Source of the DNA: RGIG3701 sp017403345
GTDB lineage: Bacteria > Planctomycetota > Planctomycetia > Pirellulales > Thermoguttaceae
Direction of reading: 5' to 3'
Assembly (NCBI GenBank): GCA_017403345.1
Contig: JAFQOH010000026.1
Span: 1 to 64,000 of the forward strand
DNA length: 64,000 nt
Under the pieces are notes generated by a model. That model did no database searches, had not been told where the DNA came from, and saw only the letters and a program-made list of their open reading frames with translations. Shown piece after piece: positions 52,511 through 61,312 of this stretch. Made by a program: the position numbers and the translations under genes. Within the stretch, counting starts at the first letter, position 1. Each line of letters starts with the position of its first letter.

Positions 52511-52810
52511 TTTCAAACCCGCCCTGGTTTTATTTCTGGATTCTGCTTCCTTCTTCACCTGCTGTTTTCCGAATGACAAAATCCCTGACTGTTTCGGAAA
52601 ACAGTATATTCTTTACTTGTAGTGTACCATATTTTAGGAGAAAAACCAATCAAATTTTAGCAAATTAAGAAATTTTTTGAAATTGGCTGGCTTCCTAATC
52701 GGCATATCCCGCACAAAGAAGCCGACCGGCGGATCCTGTTTTTTTCTCCTTTTTCAGATTTTTTTTTGACTTTTTTTATGAATGGTGTGTGAGTGCCGCT
52801 TGTGAAAATT

Positions 52811-53332
52811 TTATTTCCGTGTGCGCAGCCGGATGGAGGATGGGGTGATCGCCTGCTGGCGTGAGATGCTGGAGGTCTGATTGCCGGAGGATGCTCTGGA
52901 GGCGGAGGCTTTAGAGGCTGAGGCTTTGGAAACAGACGCTTTGGAGGCTGAGGCTTTGGAGAGGTTCTGTGCGTTGGAAATGCTGCCTCGAGTCTTGCGT
53001 GATGTGGAGCCGCTGATGTCAGAGTACGCCGTCATCTGGCGATGATACGAAATGCGGAAGAGGACTGGGCCGACAGAAAACGTTTCTTCAGGATGGATCG
53101 TCGTTTCTGTATTCTGGATCCGATTTCCGGAGACGAGAGTGCCGTTCAGGGAATTTAGATCCTGAATGTGGACGACATTTTGAAACGCAAAAATACGGCA
53201 ATGCCGACGGCTGACTTCCGGATGGTTAATGATCAGATCGGCATCATTGCCGCGCCCCAGTATCGCTGGAAGCGACAATACGATGCGATTGCTTCCAGTT
53301 TCGCAATCTACGACATAAAGTTCCACCTTCAT
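52811..53332 (-). CDS. FHA-domain protein with Ser/Lys/Ala repeat tail
   Basis: A 173-residue protein. Residues ~15-95 form a forkhead-associated phosphothreonine-binding domain: ILGRGNDADLIINHPEVSRRHC and LNSLNGTLVSGNRI with the conserved Gly-Arg, Ser-x-x-His and Asn-Gly. The C-terminal tail is a 'SKAS-(A/V)' repeat (SKASASKASVSKASASKA) rich in Ser and Lys. It should read Thr-phosphorylation by a Ser/Thr kinase, but no kinase gene is nearby. The gene has its own promoter. Confidence 0.88.
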   Translation of the reverse strand: MKVELYVVDCETGSNRIVLSLPAILGRGNDADLIINHPEVSRRHCRIFAFQNVVHIQDLNSLNGTLVSGNRIQNTETTIHPEETFSVGPVLFRISYHRQMTAYSDISGSTSRKTRGSISNAQNLSKASASKASVSKASASKASASRASSGNQTSSISRQQAITPSSIRLRTRK

Positions 53333-53379
53333 CGAATTCCCCCTTCGGAAAGTGCAGTGCGATTTTTTCCCCAGACTTT

Positions 53380-53408
53380 ATTTTAGTCTTAAATTGAAAA
53401 AAATGCAA
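53380..53408 (-). promoter_or_regulatory. Promoter of the FHA-domain gene
   Basis: The minus strand reads TTGCAT, 17 bases, TAAAAT; leader of about 42 bases before the ATG at 53332. Confidence 0.6.
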
Positions 53409-53583
53409 GTGTTCCGACAAAAATTTTTTGAAATATTTTAAATTTTTTTAATTTTCTGGGTTCATGCGATTGCTGCGTATCCATTCGCGGTACGATTTTT
53501 GTCAATGAAAATGCCGAAAAACACAGAGACGCCGATTTAAACATGCAAAACGCCGGGATCCCGACTTCTGTCCGAGCCCGTTC

Positions 53584-53862
53584 TCACTGGATCTGGTTTG
53601 CGTCGCGTTCTCTGCGGGTCGCTTCCAGATCGAAAATGAGATACTTCATGTCGAGACGAAGCTGCGAGACAGATTCCTGGATCAGGGAAAAAATCTCTCT
53701 TCGCCGATGCGTTCCAAGAACCAGAGCCTCCACGAACGGCTGAAGTTCTTCTTGATATTCCAACGGCAGCTCACGCAGTTTTCGGAGCAGAGCCTGTACG
53801 TCCTGCGGCAAATGTTCCCACGTTACGGCTGCTTTTTTTTCGGCGGAGTCAAAAGTTTTCAT
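53584..53862 (-). CDS. Small conserved-looking hypothetical protein
   Basis: A 92-residue helical, charged protein: a stretch (about 18-50, LPQDVQALLRKLRELPLEYQEELQPF) and a C-terminal coiled-coil-like segment with Arg/Glu/Leu. I do not recognise the family. It has no signal peptide or TM segment. RBS is weak. It might be a small regulator, but nothing shows this. Confidence 0.5.
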   Translation of the reverse strand: MKTFDSAEKKAAVTWEHLPQDVQALLRKLRELPLEYQEELQPFVEALVLGTHRRREIFSLIQESVSQLRLDMKYLIFDLEATRRERDANQIQ

Positions 53863-53905
53863 ATTTCTTGAAGGACTGGTATAGTCTGAAATGAAAAATT
53901 TGTGT

Positions 53906-53911
53906 ATAATG
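53906..53911 (+). promoter_or_regulatory. Possible -10 box upstream of the large secreted protein
   Basis: TATAAT with no good -35 box; about 185 bases before the ATG at 54095. Confidence 0.3.
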
Positions 53912-54094
53912 CGAAGACGGCATAAACGTTAAATCCGTCTCTGCCTATATTATAGCCGATAAAATCACAAAAGTCATGAAAAACTTTAAAATTTTCCGAA
54001 AATAGTTAAAGTTTTTTTGAACTTTTTCAATTTTTCCCGTTTTTCGCAAAGAAATTGTTTTTTGTACGGCACGTTTTGTGAAAGAAAACCCCCA

Positions 54095-57000
54095 ATGGTG
54101 AAATTGAAGACATTTTCGCTCCTAAAATTTATTTTTCAGAATGCCGCTTGGAATTGGATCGCAGTCTGTCTGGGGATCTTTTTGGGGGGGGCTGGAGGTC
54201 TTGAGGCTGTTCTACAGAACGCAGCAGCACAGAATTACGCTCCATTTTCGGCTGCGGAAGTTCAGGAACTGGCACAGTCCAGACCGGTCCAGGTCCCTGA
54301 GGGGGACTATTTTATGGACGATTTTGAGTCTTCCTCTCCTTCCTGGCTCGAATTTGAAAAGGATTGCACTGCGGAACTGACTCTGCGTATGCGCCAGCAG
54401 GGAGAAGCCTTTTCCGGAAAAGGGTACGAGTATCTTCAGGTCGTTTGCCGGAGTGAGGGAAGCAAGATCTATCTGGCGTATCCGATTCCGCCGAAAAAAG
54501 TAAATGCGGCGCTTTCGGTGCAGACCGTACTTTCTTCCAACCGCAGCGGGATCGAGCTTCTCGGAAGAGTCGTTTTGCCGTACACGGTCGATCCTGTGAC
54601 CGGGAAGGCGTTCTGCCTTTACGTCTCGAACCGAAGTGCGACGACCGCCATTCGGTCCTGGCAGAAGCTGACGCTGCAGAATGTGGAACGTGAAATGATG
54701 TCGGAGGTCCGAAGGATCCAAAGGGAGAGGAAAGACATTCAGTTTGATCTTCGGGAAGCGTATTTAGATCACGTCGTTCTGAATGTTTATTCCGGGATGG
54801 TGACTGTCGATGTTTTTGTGGACCGTTTGGAAGTGTCGGGAAGTGCGGCAGGAACGGCTTTTCGCCCCCTTTCCGTTCCAGCTCCCTCGTCGTCGGGGGC
54901 GAGGAACGTTTCGCAGGAAAACATGCGTGACTTTCCGCCAGTGACTCACGAAGAAGCGCCTGCGCCGGAACTTGCGAAAACGGCAGCGCTCCCTCTCCCC
55001 GATGAGGCGGCACAAACTCCGGCAGTACAAACTCCGGCAGTACAGACTCCGGCAGTACAGACTCCGGCTGCTTCAGACGGCAGGGTGGTTCAGGAGTCCG
55101 CGGGCTCCGGAGCCTCCCAAAAACATCAGGTCGCACTGCTCAATGGCGTTGTGCTGATCGATGAAAAACCGATTTTTGTTCGGGCGATCCGTTACTCTGG
55201 TGAGAAACTGGAGTTCTTGGCGAATCTTGGATTTAACACCGTTTGGCTTCCTGAATTTCCGACTTACGAGATGGAAGCAGAAGCTCGGCTGCAAAACATA
55301 TGGTTTATTTGTCCGATGCCGTTGAAATGGGACCAGGCCGGAGATTATGAGGAGGCACTTCTGAAGAGCGGGAAACTTCGGAACCGCTCTCTGGACCGAG
55401 TCATCGCGTGGGATCTTGGGATCCCTCCCGGATTTAACGACATTCAGCAAATGGCTCCGGAATTTCGGGAAATGACGGCGTTGGCGCTGGTACGGCGTCA
55501 TCTTGAAAAGATCCGCAAGATTTCGGAAGATGTTTTGCCGCGCAGACCAAGCCTGTGTTTTCCGCACAAGGAGTTTGCGGAGTACAGCGACTTTTGCGAC
55601 ATTCTGGTCCTCGATCGTTCACCGATGAATTCGACGCACAATTTTGTGGACTATGGGCTTTGGATGCGCCAAATGAACAATCTGGCCGTGAATCGCCAGC
55701 TGATATTTGCGAAGATCCCGTCGCAGTTTTCGCCAATACTGAAAGCTCAATGGAGACAGATCGCCCTAGGGATCCGGAATTCGTCTCATGATCGAGCACT
55801 GGATCCGGAGGAACCGGGTGTCGTTCCAGATGCGCTTCCGTTTGAGCAGATCCGGCTCATGGCGTTTAACGCACTGATCGCAGGCTCTCGCGGACTGTTT
55901 TTCGACAGTACTTCGCGGCTGGATGCTCCGGATGAGGAAACGGTCTTCCGGCGCAAGGCGCTTTCGCTCGTGAATCTTGAGTTTCTGGTGCTGGAACAGT
56001 GGATCTCGCGAGGGAGTTCCTTTACGACGATCGCCTCGGATCACGATAATGTGGCGGGAGGGATCCTCGCTACGCCGTATGTTCGGCTCATGATCCCAAT
56101 GTACATTGAAGAGGATGGACAGTACGTGAATGGGCCCGGTGCGGAACGGCAGGTAAAATTCATGGTCCGCGGAATGCCGGATACCTATGGCTGCTGGAAC
56201 TATTCGCTTAGCGGGCTTTCGCCGATCCGGACCATTCGGCGTGTGGGAGGCGTGGAGATCGAACTGGAAGAACTGCCGCTCCTTTCCACGGTCGTCATGA
56301 CGCAGAATATGAAGATCATCAGCAGCATTACACAGAGGATCCTTCTTTACGCTCCGCTTTTGGCTCAGAGAATGCTGGAACTCGCTGAAATGCGGCTTGA
56401 GAAGTACCTGCGTTCTTATGGAGCGGATCGGCTTCAGGGAAATGACGCTATGTGGTTCGAGCGGGCAAAGAACTATTTGCAGGCTGCGGAAAAAGCTTTG
56501 CAGACGAAAGAGTACGCGGATGCCTTCATGCTGGCTCAGCGTGCCATGCGACCGATCTGTTTTTTAGAAAAAAGAGCTTGGAAAGAACTGGGAAAGAACT
56601 TCCCCTCTCCAAATTTCCAGCCTGCCGGTGTGGCGTTCCGGTCACAGAAACTGCACGAGAAATGGAGGAACGCAATTCAGGAGTTCGAGCCGGGACCAAA
56701 CCTTTTTACCAGCGGGGATTTTGAAGAACCGGTACGTTTTAAAGCGGACGGCTGGATCAATTTCAGACTTTACCCTGAAAAACCAGGGATCGTGGTGAGA
56801 GCGAACATTCGCCAGGAAGCTGCGCATACTGGAAATTTCGGGATCGAAATGGGGGTCCTGACCAATAACAAAAAACGAGGGCCTGTGATACTCGACTCGG
56901 CACCTTTGACCATTCGGAGTCCGAAAGTTTATGTCGGCCCCCCGGGAACGGTCTATCAGGTCGATGTGTGGCTGAATATTCCGAAAAAGCTCCGAAATAC

Positions 57001-57220
57001 GGTCGACGGGGTCAAGGTGACAGACACGAATTCCGGCGACGTACTTGCCGAGAGGATCATGCAGACCGACGGCTGGCAGAAGATCTCGTTCCAGCGGATC
57101 GTCTGCAGTGACCAGCCGGTTGCCGTGCAGATCTCCATTACGGGATTTGGGATCGCGTATCTGGACGATGTCAGCATTCGGCCGCTCAGAGAAACTCCGG
57201 CGATGGAGAGAAGTGAGTGA
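54095..57220 (+). CDS. Large secreted or anchored protein with glycosidase-like central region
   Basis: A ~1041-residue protein with an N-terminal hydrophobic segment (about 20-45). An N-terminal domain contains a carbohydrate-binding-like region (DDFESSSPSWLEFE). A linker carries four TPAVQ repeats (~315-335). A central domain begins GVVLIDEKPIFVRAIRYSG and includes LGFNTVWLPEFP; this is the style of a glycoside-hydrolase TIM barrel (family not identifiable). At the C-terminus, NLFTSGDFEEPV...W starts a jelly-roll-like carbohydrate-binding module. I could not pick out two catalytic acids with confidence. The ATG at 54095 is preferred to the TTG at 54017. Followed by a pyrK-like gene after 77 bases. 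Confidence 0.65.
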   Translation: MVKLKTFSLLKFIFQNAAWNWIAVCLGIFLGGAGGLEAVLQNAAAQNYAPFSAAEVQELAQSRPVQVPEGDYFMDDFESSSPSWLEFEKDCTAELTLRMRQQGEAFSGKGYEYLQVVCRSEGSKIYLAYPIPPKKVNAALSVQTVLSSNRSGIELLGRVVLPYTVDPVTGKAFCLYVSNRSATTAIRSWQKLTLQNVEREMMSEVRRIQRERKDIQFDLREAYLDHVVLNVYSGMVTVDVFVDRLEVSGSAAGTAFRPLSVPAPSSSGARNVSQENMRDFPPVTHEEAPAPELAKTAALPLPDEAAQTPAVQTPAVQTPAVQTPAASDGRVVQESAGSGASQKHQVALLNGVVLIDEKPIFVRAIRYSGEKLEFLANLGFNTVWLPEFPTYEMEAEARLQNIWFICPMPLKWDQAGDYEEALLKSGKLRNRSLDRVIAWDLGIPPGFNDIQQMAPEFREMTALALVRRHLEKIRKISEDVLPRRPSLCFPHKEFAEYSDFCDILVLDRSPMNSTHNFVDYGLWMRQMNNLAVNRQLIFAKIPSQFSPILKAQWRQIALGIRNSSHDRALDPEEPGVVPDALPFEQIRLMAFNALIAGSRGLFFDSTSRLDAPDEETVFRRKALSLVNLEFLVLEQWISRGSSFTTIASDHDNVAGGILATPYVRLMIPMYIEEDGQYVNGPGAERQVKFMVRGMPDTYGCWNYSLSGLSPIRTIRRVGGVEIELEELPLLSTVVMTQNMKIISSITQRILLYAPLLAQRMLELAEMRLEKYLRSYGADRLQGNDAMWFERAKNYLQAAEKALQTKEYADAFMLAQRAMRPICFLEKRAWKELGKNFPSPNFQPAGVAFRSQKLHEKWRNAIQEFEPGPNLFTSGDFEEPVRFKADGWINFRLYPEKPGIVVRANIRQEAAHTGNFGIEMGVLTNNKKRGPVILDSAPLTIRSPKVYVGPPGTVYQVDVWLNIPKKLRNTVDGVKVTDTNSGDVLAERIMQTDGWQKISFQRIVCSDQPVAVQISITGFGIAYLDDVSIRPLRETPAMERSE

Positions 57221-57297
57221 ATATTGGATCCAAATTTTAATTTTCGGCGAAACGGCGTCGGCTGTTTTGACGAACTTGAACAAGAAGAGGGATTTTT

Positions 57298-58143
57298 ATG
57301 AATACTATATTTCATCAAACGGTTAAAATTATTCAAAACGAACTCGCTGCGGAAAACACCTGGCGCGTGCGTTTGGCTTCCAAAGAGATCGCGGAGTCGG
57401 TCAAGCCGGGACAGTTCTGCATGCTGCGGATCCCGGGAGTGCGTGCGCCTTTGCTTGGCCGTCCGCTCGCTATTTTCCGTGCAGAGGAAGGTGCAGTGGA
57501 CGTCGTGTATGCGGTCGTTGGACACGGTACGGAGCAGCTTTCCCGCCTGCTTCCCGGACAGGAAATGGAGATCTGGGGACCGCTCGGAAATGGATTCCGT
57601 CTGGATGCCGATCCGGCAAACTGGCCGACGCGGCCGCTGCTGGTCGGCGGAGGGATCGGACAGACCCCGATGTATCTGTTAGCGAAAACGTTCCTGGAGC
57701 AGGAACGAACCGAGAAAGTCACGTTCGTCTGGGGCTGCCGAAATGCCGGTCTGTTCGCCTGCCTGGAAGACCTTGAGGCTCTTGCCGCGCAATATCCCGG
57801 ACGAATGGAGATCTGCCTCGCGACGGACGACGGAAGTCGGGGACATCACGGCTTCGTGACGGATCTGGAAAAAGAGATCATCGCCGCTGATCAGCTTCAT
57901 GCCGGGAATGCGTGCGTTTACGCCTGCGGTCCGGAGATCATGCTGAAAAATGTGGCGAAAACGGCCGCAGCTGCCGGACTGAAATGCCAGGTCTCGCTCG
58001 AAACTCCCATGGCGTGCGGAATGGGGATCTGTTTTACGTGTGTCACGAAATGCAAGGACTCGGAAGCGCCGGAGGGTTGGGATTACTGCCGAACGTGCAC
58101 CGAAGGGCCGGTTTTTGACGCGAAGAAACTGCTTTGGGACTAA
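57298..58143 (+). CDS. pyrK: Dihydroorotate dehydrogenase electron transfer subunit-like (PyrK)
   Basis: A 281-residue iron-sulfur flavoprotein reductase. The FAD-binding RPLAIFRAE (~60), the NAD-binding GGGIGQTPMYLL (~117-128) and the 2Fe-2S cluster Cys set in CGMGICFTCVTKC followed by YCRTC fit PyrK, which passes electrons from dihydroorotate dehydrogenase B to NAD. No pyrD is next to it. GAGGG six bases before the ATG supports the start. It follows the large secreted protein, but the two have no obvious functional link. Related sulfide dehydrogenase or NfnA subunits are alternatives. Confidence 0.85.
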   Translation: MNTIFHQTVKIIQNELAAENTWRVRLASKEIAESVKPGQFCMLRIPGVRAPLLGRPLAIFRAEEGAVDVVYAVVGHGTEQLSRLLPGQEMEIWGPLGNGFRLDADPANWPTRPLLVGGGIGQTPMYLLAKTFLEQERTEKVTFVWGCRNAGLFACLEDLEALAAQYPGRMEICLATDDGSRGHHGFVTDLEKEIIAADQLHAGNACVYACGPEIMLKNVAKTAAAAGLKCQVSLETPMACGMGICFTCVTKCKDSEAPEGWDYCRTCTEGPVFDAKKLLWD

Positions 58144-58177
58144 CGTTCAGAGCTTCAGATGTGTTTGAGAGCCTAGA

Positions 58178-58212
58178 ATAAAAAAGCCCCTTTTCATGAG
58201 GGGCATTTTCTG
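58178..58212. terminator. Bidirectional terminator between pyrK and the acidic membrane protein gene
   Basis: GCCCCT and AGGGGC arms with an 8-base loop; A-rich on the left and T-rich on the right, so it can end transcription from both sides. Confidence 0.85.
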
Positions 58213-58223
58213 GGGATGGACTC

Positions 58224-58643
58224 TTAATTACCGGGAGCGGACACAACAGGTCCTTTTTTGAATGGAACTGCTCCGTATTCCGTCGGCGGGCATTCCAGAT
58301 AGTGGATCGCTGCGGCGAGGGAAATGAACAGAAGAGACAAAACGAGCAGGACCGTGTAAAGATCCATACGCGGCGGCCGATACATGACCGGTTTCTCTTC
58401 TTCAGCTTCCTCTTCCTCTGTCATGGCGTTTTCAGGCTCGGACTCGAATTCCGTACCGCCATTGGGATCTAATTCCTCGATGCCGTTTTCGGCCGTCTCG
58501 CCGTTTTCAGCCTGGAACTCATCCAACGCAGGGGCCGTTTCTTCCCATTCATCGGACGCAAAATCGTCCGTTTCCCCGGAAGGCAATTCCTCGAAACCAC
58601 CATCTTCAGGCAAAAATTCGTCTTGCGGGCGTTCTTCTTTCAT
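58224..58643 (-). CDS. Acidic single-TM membrane protein
   Basis: A 139-residue protein. Residues 1-85 are strongly acidic (Glu/Asp-rich); one TM segment lies at about 96-116 (YTVLLVLSLLFISLAAAIHYL) and a short tail follows. I do not recognise a family, and the acidic head suggests a protein-binding role. AAGGA precedes the ATG. It starts 58 bases after the coiled-coil gene on the same strand; the three minus-strand membrane proteins at 58224-60195 may form a unit. Confidence 0.68.
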   Translation of the reverse strand: MKEERPQDEFLPEDGGFEELPSGETDDFASDEWEETAPALDEFQAENGETAENGIEELDPNGGTEFESEPENAMTEEEEAEEEKPVMYRPPRMDLYTVLLVLSLLFISLAAAIHYLECPPTEYGAVPFKKGPVVSAPGN

Positions 58644-58701
58644 ACTGTATTATCCTTCCGAAAGGACCAACTTTCTTGTTCGATTTCCTTTTTTCCCGAT
58701 C

Positions 58702-59568
58702 TTAAAGCGGTCTGACGATGCATCCAGGAATCACATTGATGCTCTGTTCGCTTCGCAGATTGGAGAAAATGCAGGTAGCGACGTCCGGCATGACATTTTC
58801 CACTTCCACGTCGCAGATGTACGTCGTGCCGTCCTTGGAAAGCAGCTGGAATTTGTGACCGGGGCGGATACCGTCGTCGCTTCCGACGTTGATGCGGATC
58901 TTTCTTCCCGCCTGTTCGATCACGCGTCCCTGAATGGAGACGGGCGGAGTCTGCGTTCGGTAGTATTCTAGGTCGTTCACCATATTATTGTAGGTGAGGA
59001 CTTCATTGGCGAGGACGTTTTCATTCTTGAGGTCTTCATTTCGCGAGGCAAGTTCACGATTTCTGCGTTCGAGCTGAGCGATCTCATTCATGAAACCGGT
59101 CCGGTCAGAAAGTTTGTCGGAGAGGGCCGTGACTTCCTGCTGGAGCGTTTTGATGGAATCGCGGAGGAGTTCATGACCGCTTGCGATCGTGACGAGGGCT
59201 TTGTGGGTATCGTCAAGGCGAGTGTTTATTTCCGCATAGGAAGAACTGATCGTTTCTCGGAGTTCCTGGACTTCCTTCGTCTGATTTTCCTTAACGGCGA
59301 CGATCTCGCTTTTAGCGTTCGTGCTTTCCTGGAGCGATTTTTCATAGTCGCCGACCAGCGTGGCATACGCTTTACGCAGATTTGCGTTCTCTTCCTGGAG
59401 ATTCGCCATTTGCGGTTTCAGTCCGAGGGGATACCCTGTGCTGGTGTCCGTATTGTTGACGTAAACATACCAGTTCGTGTGCGTCATGTACACCGCGACG
59501 GTGAGGGACATCAAAACCAGACTCAAAACAAAAATGAGTACGACAAAAATTTTTCCGACCAGGTTCAT
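58702..59568 (-). CDS. Membrane-anchored coiled-coil protein A
   Basis: A 288-residue protein with a TM anchor at about 9-29 (VVLIFVLSLVLMSLTVAVYM) followed by MTHTNW. A long coiled coil (~55-190, LQEENANLRKAYATL and following heptads) and a C-terminal globular segment (IQGRVIEQAGRKIRINVGSDDGI) follow. The anchor plus MTHTNW motif recurs in the next gene, so the two are partial paralogues. I cannot assign a function; an envelope-spanning or scaffold role is likely. AAGGA precedes the ATG. Confidence 0.72.
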   Translation of the reverse strand: MNLVGKIFVVLIFVLSLVLMSLTVAVYMTHTNWYVYVNNTDTSTGYPLGLKPQMANLQEENANLRKAYATLVGDYEKSLQESTNAKSEIVAVKENQTKEVQELRETISSSYAEINTRLDDTHKALVTIASGHELLRDSIKTLQQEVTALSDKLSDRTGFMNEIAQLERRNRELASRNEDLKNENVLANEVLTYNNMVNDLEYYRTQTPPVSIQGRVIEQAGRKIRINVGSDDGIRPGHKFQLLSKDGTTYICDVEVENVMPDVATCIFSNLRSEQSINVIPGCIVRPL

Positions 59569-59658
59569 GGGAGTCCTTTTAATTTTTTGAAATCATTATC
59601 CGCCTTAAATGGCGAGGTTGGCCAAATTCCGATGAGGAAACGCTTTTCACAGGAAATA

Positions 59659-60195
59659 TCAACGTTCGGTCTGCTTTGCGGCAAGGCTCCGTTCGCGTTT
59701 TTCCAAGGTGAGGATCTGCTGACTCAGGTCCTCGATCCGATTCATGTTGTTCACGTATTCGTGCATGGCCCGGATCCGTTCATTTCTCTCATTCTGCACC
59801 CTGACCAACGCATCGTCAGCAAGGATACGTGTTTTCAGCAGGAACAGCGTGATCCGCATCATCGTTTCAGAATTTTGACGGATCTCTTTGTTCTGTTTTT
59901 CACATTCTTCCGTGTAGGCGGTGTATTCCGCCTTGCGGTTTTCGACTTCCGCAGTCAGTGCGGCAACCACTAGATCCCGGAGCTTTTCTTCCTCTTCGAT
60001 GGCTTTGACGAGCGTGTCATTCTGCTTTCGCAGACTTTCGAGCTGCTGTTCGGCATTCTGAACTTCCTTCGTCACGTTTTCTGCCCGTTCACGCCAGTTT
60101 GTGTGCGTCATATATACCGCTCCCGACATGGTCAGCAGTATCAGACTGAACATGAAAATCAAAATGACGAGTGATTTGCCGAACAGGTTTTTCAT
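59659..60195 (-). CDS. Membrane-anchored coiled-coil protein B
   Basis: A 178-residue protein with a TM anchor at about 9-29 (VILIFMFSLILLTMSGAVYM), MTHTNW, then a coiled coil to the end (~38-175). It is a short paralogue of the neighbour A that lacks the C-terminal globular part. CGGAG precedes the ATG. It begins the minus-strand run of envelope proteins and is driven by the promoter at 60329. Function unknown. Confidence 0.72.
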   Translation of the reverse strand: MKNLFGKSLVILIFMFSLILLTMSGAVYMTHTNWRERAENVTKEVQNAEQQLESLRKQNDTLVKAIEEEEKLRDLVVAALTAEVENRKAEYTAYTEECEKQNKEIRQNSETMMRITLFLLKTRILADDALVRVQNERNERIRAMHEYVNNMNRIEDLSQQILTLEKRERSLAAKQTER

Positions 60196-60298
60196 CTGGC
60201 TGTCTCCGAAACCGTTTTATTGCATTTTCGCGTTCAAACGTGAATTTTGCAAAATCCCAACCGGGTTTTCCGCGGAAAATTCCACGGCACGTGAAAGG

Positions 60299-60351
60299 TT
60301 TTTTTACAAAACAGGCTCTATTTCTTTCAGTATAAACTGTTTTGTAAAAAA
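60299..60351. repeat. 15-bp perfect inverted repeat around a promoter
   Basis: TTTTTTACAAAACAG (60299 on) and its exact reverse complement CTGTTTTGTAAAAAA (60337-60351) with a 22-base centre. It overlaps the -10/-35 region of the promoter for the coiled-coil operon, so it may be an operator rather than a terminator. Confidence 0.85.
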
Positions 60352-60356
60352 TTCAA
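60329..60356 (-). promoter_or_regulatory. Promoter of the coiled-coil protein operon
   Basis: The minus strand reads TTGAAT, 16 bases, TATACT. Both sides of the inverted repeat flank the predicted start site. The 60196-60739 gap holds this promoter and a terminator of the next gene, with no gene apparent. Confidence 0.65.
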
Positions 60357-60640
60357 CCGGAACTGGGCAATAAAATTCCAAAATTTTCAGTGGATCCAGC
60401 GCCGCGCAACGGATAGACCGATCGTACGGGCAGGAATCGAGGCAACATACCTCATGTTTCTTATCGAGAAACGTGCTCTTTTTCTGAAAAGATTTTTCTT
60501 TTCGTCAAAGAAACTTTTCGTCTTTTTACTGGTATCGTTCCGAATTGTATGATTGTATGGGTTGTTGCGGTATTTTGTATATGTCGGCGAGGCACAGATC
60601 AGCCATTCGGCGGAAGGTGTCCGTGCGTTCGCCAAGAAAA

Positions 60641-60664
60641 AGGAAAAAGTCGGTTTCCCGACTT
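60641..60664 (-). terminator. Terminator of the HTH-receiver gene
   Basis: AAGTCGG and CCGACTT form a 7-bp stem with a 4-base loop; on the minus strand it is followed by TTTTTCC. Confidence 0.7.
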
Positions 60665-60739
60665 CTATCCTTTATGTTTCCGGAAATTAGAAAAAGGACG
60701 GATCCGTTTTTGAATTCCGGGAAATCGTTTGAGACAAAC

Positions 60740-61312
60740 TCAAATCAGCTCTTTACGCACACCCACAAGGGTCTTCAGGCGTTCAGCAAGAAGGGAAGCA
60801 TCGAACGGTTTACGGAACGTTTCATTGATACTGGAACGATCGATCGAGCTCGTGCTGCCGTCATCCGGCAAAAGAGCAATAAGAATAATGTCAGCAAACT
60901 CGCTGTTGCGGCGCAGATTCTGACAGATCTGCAGCGCTTCTGTTCTGCCGATAGAAAAATCGACTACAATGCAGTCAGGATGGAAACTTTCAGCCTGGAT
61001 ACCCGCATCAAAACCGCTCGCTGCGACTTCAACCTTGAACTGACGTTCCGGCGGAAGTTCACGACGAAGGTTCTCAATAAGAACCTGGTCTTGTGCGACT
61101 ACCAAAACTTTCGCGACGGCCGCTTCTTCCAGTTCCGTCGTCGGCATACCGTGTTCCTTCAGGAACTTGATCAGGTATTCACGCGGAATACGACGATCTT
61201 GCGAACCCGGGATACGGTAACCCTTCAAACGACCTGAATCAAACCACTTACTAACGGTACGCGGGGCCACTTTACAAATTTTGGCAACCTGACCAGTTGT
61301 GAAGACCTTCAT
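60740..61312 (-). CDS. HTH (excisionase/MerR-like) regulator fused to receiver domain
   Basis: A 190-residue regulator. The N-terminal ~60 residues are a winged-helix excisionase/MerR-type DNA-binding domain (FTTGQVAKICKVAPRTVSKWFDSGRLKGYRI). A response-regulator receiver follows: VLVVAQDQ at the start, CIVVDFSIGRTE with the likely phospho-Asp, and the Lys in FRKPFD. Usually the receiver is first, so the order is reversed here. Acidic-pocket positions are partly changed, so phosphorylation may be optional. No sensor kinase is near. GGAG precedes the ATG after a long leader. Confidence 0.82.
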   Translation of the reverse strand: MKVFTTGQVAKICKVAPRTVSKWFDSGRLKGYRIPGSQDRRIPREYLIKFLKEHGMPTTELEEAAVAKVLVVAQDQVLIENLRRELPPERQFKVEVAASGFDAGIQAESFHPDCIVVDFSIGRTEALQICQNLRRNSEFADIILIALLPDDGSTSSIDRSSINETFRKPFDASLLAERLKTLVGVRKELI

